Source of the DNA: Mycolicibacterium neworleansense
GTDB taxonomy: Bacteria; Actinomycetota; Actinomycetes; Mycobacteriales; Mycobacteriaceae
Length of the DNA: 64,000 nt
Direction of reading: 5' to 3'
NCBI RefSeq assembly: GCF_001245615.1
Contig: NZ_CWKH01000001.1
Location: 1,178,001-1,242,000, forward strand
The position numbers and the translations under genes are program-made. The notes below the pieces were generated by a model. The model ran no database searches, was not told the DNA's origin, and saw nothing but the letters and a program-made list of their open reading frames with translations. Shown in pieces: positions 19,499-27,453 of this stretch (position 1 is its first letter; the number at the start of each line of letters is the position of its first letter).

Positions 19499-20047
19499 AT
19501 GCTGACCGCCAACCGTATTGATGCCGAACGGGTGCGCCTGCGCCGAGGTCGGGACGACGACGCCGAGGGGCTCATCGAGACGCAGACCGATGAGCGGGTG
19601 CGCCGATTCCTCGGTGGGCCCCGCGCCGAGGTGGATGTCCGGGCAGCCGTGGTCTCGGTGGGGGCGGCGAATCTGTTGGCCGCCGACGGCTGTTACGTCG
19701 TGGCAGACCGGGAATCCGACGACATGTTGGGCATGGTGACGCTCAGCCGACGTGATCCGGAATTGCCCGGTCACGTGCGCGCCGGAGGCGGTGAGTTGGA
19801 ACTCAGCTATGTCTTTCGCGCACGCGCATGGGGCAGCGGTTATGCGAGTGAGGCCGCGCATGCGTTACTGCGCTGCGCCGCAGAGCAACTCGCTGACCAA
19901 CCCATCCTGATCGTCACCCAGGCGGCCAATCTGGCGGCGCTTCGACTCGCCGGACGGCTCGGATTCACACAGGTCGGCACGTTCGAGCAATTCAACGCCC
20001 TGCAAGTTCTGGCGACAGCTGAGCTGGGGACATTCCTGTCGCAGTAG
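19499..20047 (+). CDS. GNAT-family N-acetyltransferase
   Basis: A 182-residue acetyltransferase of the RimJ/RimL-like GNAT group. It shows V-R-L-R-R-G-R-D-D-D-A-E near the start and L-E-L-S-Y-V-F-R-A-R-A-W-G-S-G-Y-A-S-E-A in the acetyl-CoA-binding region. V-T-Q-A-A-N-L-A-A-L-R-L-A-G-R-L-G-F follows as the last conserved block. The acceptor (protein terminus or small molecule) is not predictable. It follows the rpf gene by 19 bases and has no strong ribosome-binding site, so it may depend on read-through. Confidence 0.82.
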   Translation: MLTANRIDAERVRLRRGRDDDAEGLIETQTDERVRRFLGGPRAEVDVRAAVVSVGAANLLAADGCYVVADRESDDMLGMVTLSRRDPELPGHVRAGGGELELSYVFRARAWGSGYASEAAHALLRCAAEQLADQPILIVTQAANLAALRLAGRLGFTQVGTFEQFNALQVLATAELGTFLSQ

Positions 20048-20126
20048 CTCTTTCGAGGCCGGCACTACTGCTGTGACGGCGCCCACGTAGGCGCGGTCAA
20101 AAGTCTTGGGCGGCACCGAGCCCACT

Positions 20127-20142
20127 CTCAGCAAACCCTCAG
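20127..20142 (+). promoter_or_regulatory. candidate MprA-type direct repeat before the PepD-like gene
   Basis: CTCAG (20127-20131) and CTCAG (20138-20142), 11 bases apart, about 75 bases before the protease start. MprA is known to bind loosely conserved tandem direct repeats and to control pepD in M. tuberculosis. The match is by my recollection of that motif and needs a matrix search. Confidence 0.3.
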
Positions 20143-20217
20143 TACGGGCCTGCAGCATCTACGTAGGCGCCGGCACGGCGCATATATGTCGGTGTCGCAG
20201 GGGAAGAAGCAATCACA

Positions 20218-21672
20218 ATGAACCAGTGGTCGGGGATGTCGTCGCAAGATGGCAACCGTGAGTGGGACGCGAAACAGGCGGCGGATCAACACAATCCGAG
20301 CCCATGGAGCCGAAAGGGCTATCAGCAGCCGTTTCCGCCTTATGGGCTGCATCCGGAGATGACTCAGAAGTTCGATGCGCCTCTGGCACAGGAGACTTCG
20401 CAGCCCAAGAAGAAGACGCGCGTCGGCGTGCTGGTGGCCGGCACCGCCGCGGTGGCCATGGCAACCGGTGCGGTCGCCGCCGTCGCGGTGGTCGATCATT
20501 CGGGAGCGCCGACGCCCGTCGCGCAGGCACCGGCCGCCGACCGCGTCGGCAAACCATCGCCGATCACCGGAGCCGCCCCGGCTCAGCCGAAGGGTTCGGC
20601 ACCGGCCGGATCGGTCGAACAGGTCTCTGCCAAGGTGTTGCCCAGCGTGGTGAAGCTGGAAGTCGAGACCGGGCAGGGGCGTGAGGAAGGCTCTGGCATC
20701 GTCCTCAGCGAGGACGGCCTGATCCTGACCAACAACCATGTCGTGGCCTCCGCCGCCCGAGGCGCCGGCGGTCAGGGGCCGATGGCCGCCGAGGCGTCAC
20801 CGGATGGGCAGTTCCCCGGTTTGCCGCGTGGGCTGTTCCCCGGTGGTGACCAGTACTCGCCCGACGGGCCGTCGGCCAACAATTCCGGCCGCACCAGCGG
20901 CGCCATGCGTGCGACCGTGACCATGTCTGACGGGCGAACCGTGCCGTTCTCCGTGGTCGGCACCGACCCAGATGACGACATCGCCGTGGTGAAGGCCCAG
21001 AACATCTCTGGGCTCACACCCATCACGATCGGATCGTCGAAGGACCTCAAGGTCGGGCAGAACGTCGTTGCGGTCGGCTCACCCTTGGGTCTTCAGGGGA
21101 CCGTGACGACCGGCATCATCAGCGCACTGGATCGCCCGGTTGCCACGGGCGACGGACAGAGCGGCCAGCAGTCGGTGATGAGCGCCATTCAGACTGACGC
21201 GGCAATCAACCCGGGCAACTCCGGAGGCGCGCTGGTCGACATGAACGGCGACCTCATCGGGGTGAACTCGGCGATCGCATCGTTGGGTGGTGGTCAGGGC
21301 TCACAAGGTGGCGGGCAGGCCGGTTCGATCGGTCTGGGCTTCGCCATCCCGGTGGATCAGGCCAAACGTCTTGCCGATGAACTGGTTTCGACCGGAACTG
21401 TCCAGCATGCCTCGCTCGGTGTTCAGCTCTCCTGCAATGACGGAAGCGGCGCAGCGGTCGCCGGCGTCGTCGACGGCGGCCCGGCAGCGGCCGCCGGCCT
21501 GCCGAACGGCGCGGTGATCACCAAGCTCGACAACAAGGTGATCGACGGTCCCGATGCCTTGGTCGCTGCCGTGCGGGCCCAGGCGCCGGGGGACACCGTG
21601 ACGCTGACCTTTGAGGACCCGTCCGGGGCTTCGCACACCGTGGATGTCACGCTGGGGCAGGTGCAGGCCTGA
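20218..21672 (+). CDS. PepD/HtrA-like membrane-anchored serine protease with PDZ domain
   Basis: A 484-residue HtrA-family protease closely resembling mycobacterial PepD. It has a cytosolic, Gln/Pro-rich N-terminus (1-68) and one membrane segment (about 69-92). The trypsin-like domain carries T-N-N-H-V-V (His174), D-D-D-I-A-V-V (Asp254) and N-P-G-N-S-G-G (Ser335); a C-terminal PDZ domain spans about 385-480. An insertion rich in Pro/Gly (about 182-228) separates His and Asp. It degrades or refolds misfolded envelope proteins outside the membrane. Unlike pepD it is not next to mprAB, so it may be a paralogue. The ATG has AGGGGAAGAAG upstream. Confidence 0.9.
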   Translation: MNQWSGMSSQDGNREWDAKQAADQHNPSPWSRKGYQQPFPPYGLHPEMTQKFDAPLAQETSQPKKKTRVGVLVAGTAAVAMATGAVAAVAVVDHSGAPTPVAQAPAADRVGKPSPITGAAPAQPKGSAPAGSVEQVSAKVLPSVVKLEVETGQGREEGSGIVLSEDGLILTNNHVVASAARGAGGQGPMAAEASPDGQFPGLPRGLFPGGDQYSPDGPSANNSGRTSGAMRATVTMSDGRTVPFSVVGTDPDDDIAVVKAQNISGLTPITIGSSKDLKVGQNVVAVGSPLGLQGTVTTGIISALDRPVATGDGQSGQQSVMSAIQTDAAINPGNSGGALVDMNGDLIGVNSAIASLGGGQGSQGGGQAGSIGLGFAIPVDQAKRLADELVSTGTVQHASLGVQLSCNDGSGAAVAGVVDGGPAAAAGLPNGAVITKLDNKVIDGPDALVAAVRAQAPGDTVTLTFEDPSGASHTVDVTLGQVQA

Positions 21673-21728
21673 CGACTCCGCTGAGAAATCGGATGACGGC
21701 GGATCGCCGGGTGTGTGACGATTCCTCG

Positions 21729-22124
21729 ATGCCCAGCACGGTCATTGAGGTCAGGCACCGGTACACCGAACCTGAAGAGGTGGCGATCATCGACGCGGTG
21801 CACGATGCGCTGGTGGCCGCGTTCCAGATACCGCCCGGGGACAAGCATGTCCGGCTGGTGTGCCATGAGCCTCACCGGTTCTCACATTCGCCGGGTCTGG
21901 CGAGGCCTGAACTGTACACGTTCGTAGCGGTCGACTGCTTTGCCGGGCGCACTGTGGGGGCCAAGCGCACTCTCTACCGAGAGGTCGTCAATCGCCTAGA
22001 GGGACTTGGCATCCCGCCTGATCACGTCACGATCGTCTTGCGGGAAAGCGCTGTCGAGAACTGGGGAATTCGTGGTGGGCAGGCGGCCTGCGATGTCGAT
22101 CTGGGCTTCGACGTCAACGTGTGA
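21729..22124 (+). CDS. tautomerase-family protein
   Basis: About 131 residues of the tautomerase superfamily (4-oxalocrotonate tautomerase/MIF fold; the longer form). I set the start at the ATG at 21729 because it leaves Pro directly after Met, the N-terminal proline that is the catalytic base in this family; earlier in-frame starts would bury it. Conserved features include I-I-D-A-V-H-D-A-L, F-x-I-P-P-G-D-K and V-R-L-V-C-H-E-P. The substrate is unknown. It overlaps the convergent methyltransferase-like gene by 11 bases. Confidence 0.8.
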   Translation: MPSTVIEVRHRYTEPEEVAIIDAVHDALVAAFQIPPGDKHVRLVCHEPHRFSHSPGLARPELYTFVAVDCFAGRTVGAKRTLYREVVNRLEGLGIPPDHVTIVLRESAVENWGIRGGQAACDVDLGFDVNV

Positions 22125-22743
22125 CCGGATTCTCGGTGCGTCCGATGCCGGGTACGAACCGCCCGACGGTAGCGCAATAGTCCCCGTAGGCCTCGCCATG
22201 GGTGCGCCGCAGGTAGGGCTCTTCGACGGCCCGGACCTGCAATTCGATCGTGGCCCACAGCACGATGAAGGCAGACAACGCGATCGGATTGGGCGTCATG
22301 ACGGTGATGCCACCGGCGAAGACGACCATGGCGGTGAAGATCGGGTTGCGCACCGTTCCGAACACCCCGTGGCGCACCAATGCGGTCGTCTCGCCGGGAT
22401 CGACTCCGATTCGCCAGGATTCACCCATGTCCAGCTGGGCATACAGGGTGGCGGCGATTCCGGTGACGGCCAGGACCGTCCCAAGCGCCTGAATCCAGGG
22501 ATTCTGTAGGGCGGCAACCGGGGTCAGGAATCCGAGCAGCTGTGCCGCCGGCGCGGCGACCCCGACGATGATCGCCATGATGAATCCGACGCCGGCCCAC
22601 CATTCCAGCGATCCGGGCTTTCCATGAATGCCCCGGAATCCGGTCGATCCACTCCGGCGGTACCGAATCCAGCTGCGCCAGCCGAATGCCAGCACCCCGA
22701 ATATCAGGTAGAGAATCAGTGCGGTCACGGCCATGGTCACCAT
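22114..22743 (-). CDS. ICMT/PEMT-like membrane methyltransferase
   Basis: A 209-residue integral membrane protein of the isoprenylcysteine/phospholipid methyltransferase group. It has five or so hydrophobic segments, then the conserved late region V-R-H-G-V-F-G-T-V-R-N-P-I-F followed by E-E-P-Y-L-R-R-T-H-G-E-A-Y-x-x-Y-C, which form the SAM/substrate site in the family. The acceptor is unknown. It lies 12 bases after the metal exporter and so belongs to the ArsR-exporter operon, which may tie it to metal stress. Confidence 0.82.
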   Translation of the reverse strand: MVTMAVTALILYLIFGVLAFGWRSWIRYRRSGSTGFRGIHGKPGSLEWWAGVGFIMAIIVGVAAPAAQLLGFLTPVAALQNPWIQALGTVLAVTGIAATLYAQLDMGESWRIGVDPGETTALVRHGVFGTVRNPIFTAMVVFAGGITVMTPNPIALSAFIVLWATIELQVRAVEEPYLRRTHGEAYGDYCATVGRFVPGIGRTENPVTR

Positions 22744-22755
22744 CTCCTCAACGGG

Positions 22756-23448
22756 TCAGTCACTGCAGCAAGGGTGAGAGCTTTCGCCTCCGGCGTCGGT
22801 ATCGGGGCGGGCAGGACCGCAGCAGGTTTGGCCCCGCCACGCTTGGCGCCCTTCCTTGATGGCCACACCGGCGAGGATCAGCGCGGCGACCGGGTCGGCC
22901 CAACTCCAGCCGAACAGGCTGTTGAGGACCAGGCCGGCGAGCACCACGGCGGATAGGTAGGTGCACAGCAGCGTCTGTTTGGAATCGGCCACCGCTGACC
23001 GGGATCCGAGCTCACGGCCGGCACGGCGTTGCGCCCACGACAATAACGGCATGACGATCAGGCTGGCCGCGGTCAGTGCGATGCCGATTGATGAGTGCCG
23101 TGCCTCGGCTGCTCCGGTGAGCGCTCGGATTGATTCGACGGTGACGTAGCCGGCCAGGGCGAAAAACGACATCGCGATGATCCGCAATGCGGTCTTTTCG
23201 CGGGCATCCGGGTTCGGTCCCGAGAACTGCCAAGCGACGGCGGCGGCCGAGGACACCTCGATCACAGAATCGAGTCCGAAGCCGATCAACGCGGTCGAGG
23301 ACACCCTGGCACCTTCGGCGATTGCGATGATCGCCTCGACCACGTTGTAGGTGATGGTGCCCGCGACGAACAGTTGGATCCGCCGATGCAGCACTGCGCG
23401 TCGCGCCTGGGTCAGCGCAACGGTGGGATGCCGGAGGCCAGAGGCCAT
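22756..23448 (-). CDS. CDF-like cation efflux transporter with Cys-rich tail
   Basis: About 230 residues, six transmembrane segments, with the layout of cation diffusion facilitators but lacking the C-terminal cytosolic domain. The first metal-site helix has L-D-S-V-I-E. In the helix where Zn transporters carry H-x-x-x-D there is instead Q-T-L-L-C-T-Y-L-S. The protein ends with C-C-G-P and a final C-C-S-D. These thiols suggest a soft metal (Cd, Pb, possibly Hg or Cu) rather than Zn. The ATG at 23448 overlaps the stop of the repressor gene (TGATG). It is the likely effector of the operon. Confidence 0.78.
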   Translation of the reverse strand: MASGLRHPTVALTQARRAVLHRRIQLFVAGTITYNVVEAIIAIAEGARVSSTALIGFGLDSVIEVSSAAAVAWQFSGPNPDAREKTALRIIAMSFFALAGYVTVESIRALTGAAEARHSSIGIALTAASLIVMPLLSWAQRRAGRELGSRSAVADSKQTLLCTYLSAVVLAGLVLNSLFGWSWADPVAALILAGVAIKEGRQAWRGQTCCGPARPDTDAGGESSHPCCSD

Positions 23449-23777
23449 CAGCAGCACCCCTGGGCCGCGGCATCTGGGCAGTGCTCAGATTCGGCGGCGA
23501 GCACCACATTCAGGAGGTCGTTCAAAGCATGGGCGAGCTTGGCGTCGGCGAGCTCGTAGCGGGTGCGCCGTCCTTCTGGAACAGCCACGACCAATCCGCA
23601 ACCACGCAGGCAAGCAAGGTGATTGGACATGCTCTGCCGGGATACCCCTGCTGCGGCGGCCAGGTCGGCCGGGTATGCGGGGGAGTCTTTCAGGGCAATC
23701 AGGATCTTCGATCGGGTCTGATCCGACAGGGCGTGACCGAACCGCGCGAGTACCGCTACCTGCGTGAGAGTCTCCAC
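23448..23777 (-). CDS. CmtR-like ArsR/SmtB metal-sensing repressor
   Basis: A winged-helix repressor of about 109 residues resembling mycobacterial CmtR. It has A-L-S-D-Q-T-R-S-K-I-L near the start and the recognition region S-R-Q-S-M-S-N-H-L-A-C-L-R-G-C-G-L-V. The two Cys of C-L-R-G-C are the CmtR Cd/Pb ligands. The C-terminus carries further Cys (E-H-C-P and terminal G-C-C) able to complete the site. I place the start at GTG 23777 by alignment with CmtR; the frame stays open to an ATG at 23840, which would lie upstream of the presumed operator. Confidence 0.8.
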   Translation of the reverse strand: METLTQVAVLARFGHALSDQTRSKILIALKDSPAYPADLAAAAGVSRQSMSNHLACLRGCGLVVAVPEGRRTRYELADAKLAHALNDLLNVVLAAESEHCPDAAAQGCC

Positions 23778-23788
23778 TCGACCGACAG

Positions 23789-23804
23789 TACATCGATTCG
23801 TGTA
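23789..23804 (-). promoter_or_regulatory. candidate operator of the metal repressor
   Basis: Inverted repeat TACA-TCGATTCG-TGTA lies 12 bases upstream of the repressor GTG. An imperfect palindrome at this position is the normal arrangement for ArsR/SmtB autoregulation. The binding is inferred. If translation begins at 23840 instead, this site would be inside the gene. Confidence 0.4.
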
Positions 23805-23954
23805 TTCACAAAAGACTGAACTGTCATGTGCATTGTCCACCGGTCCTCGTCTGATGACCGGCCAGATTTCTTCACCGACGCCGCGGGGCCATAAGGGGTA
23901 TGTCCGCCGACGAACTCATCGGCATGGGCCTTACGACGGTCGTGAGGATCGCGA

Positions 23955-24287
23955 CTAGATCGCCCCTGGCGTGCCGGGCGGGCTCATCGACCCGTCGACA
24001 TTCGGCACCATCGCCGGGGCCGGTATCCCGCCTTCTGCCGCGTTGTCCCCGGGTATTCCGTCATCCGGAACCTGGTCGTACATGCCGCCGAAGCAGGACG
24101 GATTCCACCCTTCGGTCGCGCACGCCGGATCATCCGGACTCATCGGCTCAAGGGCCGCGGCTGCGCCGGGGACTGCCGAGGCAACGGACACCACTGCCGC
24201 TGGAAGGCCCGCCCCCAACAGGGACACTCCAGCGATTGCCCCCACCATGGCTCTGCTCAGCACGTTTCGCATCTCGAAAGCCGTCAT
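23955..24287 (-). CDS. small secreted hypothetical protein
   Basis: A 110-residue protein with a signal peptide (M-R-N-V-L-S-R-A-M-V-G then a long Ala/Gly/Val core, about 40 residues). The short mature region is rich in Pro, Gly and Asp and has two Cys (A-C-A-T-E-G-W-N-P-S-C). No domain is recognised. The ATG at 24287 follows AAGGAG by seven bases; an in-frame Met five codons earlier lacks this. It stands alone, and exported proteins of this kind are frequent in mycobacteria. Confidence 0.6.
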   Translation of the reverse strand: MTAFEMRNVLSRAMVGAIAGVSLLGAGLPAAVVSVASAVPGAAAALEPMSPDDPACATEGWNPSCFGGMYDQVPDDGIPGDNAAEGGIPAPAMVPNVDGSMSPPGTPGAI

Positions 24288-24489
24288 CTGCCGCTCCTTC
24301 ACACGAGACTCACACGAGTCGGCTCAGCGTTTGCCGTTACCGAACCGATACCGCCCATGCTCGCAGTTCGGCGGGTATTGCGGAGCGAAAACGGTACTTC
24401 GCTGACAGAAACTTCGATGCCGCCTGAAGTTTGACGTGCAGGTCAAAAACGAAGGCGTACCAGTGATCTTGTTCCAGCGACGCGGGACA

Positions 24490-24519
24490 GGCCGGCGGCC
24501 TCCACGGAGGCCGCCGGCC
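24490..24519 (-). terminator. strong hairpin after the MBL-hydrolase gene
   Basis: A perfect 14-bp inverted repeat, GGCCGGCGGCCTCC / GGAGGCCGCCGGCC, has a two-base centre and starts 13 bases past the stop at 24533. There is no T tract, as is common for mycobacterial terminators. Confidence 0.7.
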
Positions 24520-24532
24520 GACCACTACGGCC

Positions 24533-25447
24533 TCAGTAATCCCAGACCGCCGGCACGCACCGGAAGACGTCACCGGCGGTGGCCACGTGGCACACGGACG
24601 GGAACGGCAGGTGGGTGGCCACCAGCGACTCGCCGGTCGCCGCCAGCTCACGCAAGAGCTGGATACGGACCCGAGCGGCCTCCTCGGGGTCGTGTTCGAA
24701 TCCGTTCTGCCACTCCGGATTATCGAATCCGGGTGCGAATACGGCGTCGCCGGCGAACGTCAGCTTCTCGCCGCGCGATTCCAGACGGACCACGCTGTGG
24801 CCGGGGGTGTGACCGCCGGTGCGCGAGATGAGCACGCCCGGTGCCACCTCGTACTCGGTCTCGAATGTCTTCAGCTGGCCCCGGTATTCGTCGAGGAACT
24901 GCGTCGCGACCCGGCGAAGCACATCCGGAATCGGCTGCGGCATGACGGTGTGGGAGAAATCGGGCGCCTCCCAGAACTCTGCCTCGGCGGTCGCGGCGTG
25001 AACCCGCAGGTCCGGACAGAGGCGTTCCTTGAGCCCCGTGGTGATCAACCCGCCGACGTGGTCCATGTGCATGTGGGTGAGCACCACGTCTGTCACGGAA
25101 GCCAGATCCACACCGGCCGCCTCGAGTCGCTGGACCGTGTTGCCGGCCCGTGGGAAGTCTGGGAACTCCAGCCCCAACCCGGCGTCGACGAGGATGGTCC
25201 GATCGCCGCTGCGCACGACGACCACGTTCAGTGGCCAATCGACCACCTCGGGCGGCAGGAAATTGTCGCCCAACCAGCCTGCCAGTTCGGCCGGTTCTAC
25301 ATTCGTGGCCAACGTCGAGGCGGTGATGGGCAAGACTCCGTCGCTGATCACCAGCACCTCGATGTCGCCCACCTGCTGCGCGTAGCGCGACGGAACCAAC
25401 TCGTCGACAGCCTGGCTGCCAAGATGGGAAATGCTGTCCAAGCTCAT
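24533..25447 (-). CDS. MBL-fold metallo-hydrolase
   Basis: A 304-residue metallo-beta-lactamase-fold hydrolase. The zinc site is visible: H-M-H-M-D-H-V-G-G mid-protein, G-G-H-T-P-G-H-S for the next His, F-A-G-D for the bridging Asp, and A-T-H-L-P-F-P for the last His. The pattern is that of the AHL-lactonase-like/organophosphate-hydrolase-like group, so a lactone or ester substrate is possible. No signal peptide is present. It has an exemplary GGAGGAG before the ATG and a hairpin terminator after the stop, so it is a single-gene unit. Confidence 0.87.
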   Translation of the reverse strand: MSLDSISHLGSQAVDELVPSRYAQQVGDIEVLVISDGVLPITASTLATNVEPAELAGWLGDNFLPPEVVDWPLNVVVVRSGDRTILVDAGLGLEFPDFPRAGNTVQRLEAAGVDLASVTDVVLTHMHMDHVGGLITTGLKERLCPDLRVHAATAEAEFWEAPDFSHTVMPQPIPDVLRRVATQFLDEYRGQLKTFETEYEVAPGVLISRTGGHTPGHSVVRLESRGEKLTFAGDAVFAPGFDNPEWQNGFEHDPEEAARVRIQLLRELAATGESLVATHLPFPSVCHVATAGDVFRCVPAVWDY

Positions 25448-25676
25448 GTGTTCTCCTCCTGAGGGCTGGGGAAATTAACCTGTCGTTCCGCAGAACGCCC
25501 TCGGGTCGCCGGAACTATCCAGCGTGACGATTTTCCGAGCTGATGGCCGGCCGCCTGCTCCGGATACGCATGTTCAGCAGCGATTTTGGTGCATCGCCGG
25601 GTTATCCGGGCAGTGGGAGCCGGAGAACATCGGGACGGTAGGGTCCGGACTAGATCGTCCGAGATAGGGTCGGCCG

Positions 25677-26111
25677 ATGACCTCGGTCAGGCAGTTCCAA
25701 GTCACGTTCGACTGCGCAGATCCGGAGCGTGTCGCACGCTTCTGGTGCGAAACGTTGGGATATATCGTGCCGCCGCCACCGCCCGGGTTTGACACATGGG
25801 CGGATTTCGATGCAACCCTGCCGCCGGACCGGCAAGGGTCGATGTTCGCGTGCGTGGATCCCTCAGGCGTCGGCCCGCGATTGTTCTTCCAACGCGTTCC
25901 CGAAGGGAAGGCGGTCAAGAACCGGGTCCACCTCGATGTGCGGGTGGGTACCGGACTGTTCGGTGAAGAACGCCTGGAGGCCCTCGAGGCCGAGTGCCGG
26001 CGACTGGTCGCCCTCGGCGCGGTGCGTGTGCGATTGCTGCCTGCCGACGACATCAACGAGTCGTGCATTGTTATGCAGGACGTCGAGGGCAACGAGTTCT
26101 GTCTGGACTGA
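25677..26111 (+). CDS. VOC-family (glyoxalase-like) protein
   Basis: A 144-residue vicinal-oxygen-chelate protein of the Glyoxalase_6-like group common in actinobacteria. It begins Q-V-T-F-D-C-A-D-P-E-R-V-A-R-F-W and continues with L-F-F-Q-R-V-P-E-G-K, K-N-R-V-H-L-D-V-R and V-M-Q-D-V-E-G-N-E-F-C-L at the end. The His of the first repeat is replaced, so metal chemistry is uncertain. Function unknown. The 229 bases before it hold the divergent promoters of this gene and the MBL hydrolase; I see no other gene there. Confidence 0.82.
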   Translation: MTSVRQFQVTFDCADPERVARFWCETLGYIVPPPPPGFDTWADFDATLPPDRQGSMFACVDPSGVGPRLFFQRVPEGKAVKNRVHLDVRVGTGLFGEERLEALEAECRRLVALGAVRVRLLPADDINESCIVMQDVEGNEFCLD

Positions 26112-26122
26112 CCGCCACGCAG

Positions 26123-26554
26123 TCATTGCGGAGCCACGATCGGTGGGAGGGCATCGACGACCGGCGTGTTCTGCGCTGCGGCCACCCACCACTTGTCGCC
26201 GTGCTGCACCAAGACATACATCGCCATCTCACTGAAACCGCCGTCCAGCGCACTGCGGCGAATCTGGGCCACCACCAGGCCTGGTGCGGGACAGGTGACC
26301 TGCGCAAGCTCGAAGCGCGATGCCGGCACGACGGGGGGACCGCTCATCATCCGCCGATGGATCGGGTTGAGATTCGAATAGTCCTTGAGCACCATGCCTT
26401 TTGGTGTTCCCCATAGGATGTCGGCTGCGAACATGCTGTCGTACACGTCGGCGTCTCCGGTGTCGCCGCCGCGCTGGAGATGATCGATCAGATCTCGCAC
26501 CGCCTGGGTGCCGGCCGCGATGGGGTTGTTCAGATGTGGCCGTGGGGTCGTCAT
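26123..26554 (-). CDS. SgcJ/EcaC-type NTF2-like protein
   Basis: About 143 residues with the cone-shaped NTF2/SnoaL-like fold expected from the pattern D-x-Y-D-S-M-F-A-A-D-I-L-W-G-T-P and the late Q-H-G-D-K-W-W-V-A-A-A-Q-N-T-P. This is the signature of the SgcJ/EcaC oxidoreductase-like family. The actual reaction is unknown. The Met at 26554 gives the usual family start; the frame continues nine codons upstream. It is convergent with the VOC gene, with 11 bases between stops. Confidence 0.78.
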   Translation of the reverse strand: MTTPRPHLNNPIAAGTQAVRDLIDHLQRGGDTGDADVYDSMFAADILWGTPKGMVLKDYSNLNPIHRRMMSGPPVVPASRFELAQVTCPAPGLVVAQIRRSALDGGFSEMAMYVLVQHGDKWWVAAAQNTPVVDALPPIVAPQ

Positions 26555-26587
26555 ATCCCGACCGTAAGATCCCAAGCGCACTTGAGG

Positions 26588-27094
26588 TCAAGGCGTTTCC
26601 TCGGTGCGACGCTCAGGCTGGTCGATCTGTTCGCGGAGGATGTCGCCGTGGCCCGCATGCCTGGCGAATTCCTGGATCATGGCGAGCAGGGTCCATCGCA
26701 TGCTGACCACCCCTTCGCGGGGCATCTCGGTGGTGTCGTCGAGGCCGAAGCGGGAGGCGATCTCACGGGATCGCTGGCTGGCGCGCTCGAACTCGGTGAT
26801 GACATCGGCCAGTGACTCGTCGTCGGCGACGGCGAAGGTGCCCTCGTCACGGTTGGAGTAGCCGTCGCATTCGGATTCATCGAGTCCCGCCCAAAGGCGT
26901 TGGAACCAGATGCGTTCCGCCGCCGCGGCGTGCTTGATCAAAGAGATCGGTGTGGTCAACGACGTGACGAGCCGGCGGCGGGCATCGGCCTCAGACAGGC
27001 CTTGTGCGGTGTCGATGAGTGCCGCGCGGTTGTGGTCGAGCATGTTCTCGATGATCGAACGTTCTGTGCCGGTAGTAATTCGGTCGATACTCAT
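26588..27094 (-). CDS. DinB/DUF664-family protein
   Basis: A 168-residue four-helix protein of the DinB/DUF664 family. Diagnostic pieces are S-L-I-K-H-A-A-A-A-E-R-I-W-F-Q near residue 52 and the terminal F-A-R-H-A-G-H-G-D-I-L-R-E. The His residues normally bind a metal in this superfamily, which includes mycothiol-dependent transferases; a bacillithiol/mycothiol role is therefore possible but unproven. It ends 33 bases upstream of the NTF2-like gene on the same strand. Confidence 0.82.
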   Translation of the reverse strand: MSIDRITTGTERSIIENMLDHNRAALIDTAQGLSEADARRRLVTSLTTPISLIKHAAAAERIWFQRLWAGLDESECDGYSNRDEGTFAVADDESLADVITEFERASQRSREIASRFGLDDTTEMPREGVVSMRWTLLAMIQEFARHAGHGDILREQIDQPERRTEETP

Positions 27095-27347
27095 GGTTGT
27101 TCGCTCCGTTCTGGGCTAGGGGTGCGCCGATGAACACCGGGGCGGGAATGGAGGCGTCCGGTGCGTCAGAAAACGACCGGGTAACGGGGGAGACGCCCGC
27201 CGGACAGAGGGCGGTCGGAGAGAGGACCTGGCGTCTCACGTAAGTATGGCGCAGATCTTGATTTCAGACCGAAAAACGTTTGGACAGCATTCGGCTGAGG
27301 TTGATAGCGTGCGACAGGCCGTGACATCACGCGAGGAGGTGAGACCC

Positions 27348-27401
27348 ATGATCGCAGCAACCATGTGGGTGCTCCCACTCGTGCTCACGGTCGGGCATTG
27401 A
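27348..27401 (+). CDS. 17-codon small open frame upstream of a hydrolase
   Basis: A short frame encodes M-I-A-A-T-M-W-V-L-P-L-V-L-T-V-G-H, hydrophobic throughout. It is preceded at five to six bases by GAGGAGGTGA, one of the strongest ribosome-binding sites in the window. A weak promoter-like pair (TTGGACA near 27280 and TAGCGT at 27305) lies upstream. It ends 52 bases before the alpha/beta hydrolase gene, so it could be a leader peptide or a tiny membrane protein. Expression is not shown by sequence alone. Confidence 0.4.
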   Translation: MIAATMWVLPLVLTVGH

Positions 27402-27453
27402 CGTAGGTGTCGCCGGGAGCGCCTGAAACACGGCACTTCTGAGAGGCAACACC

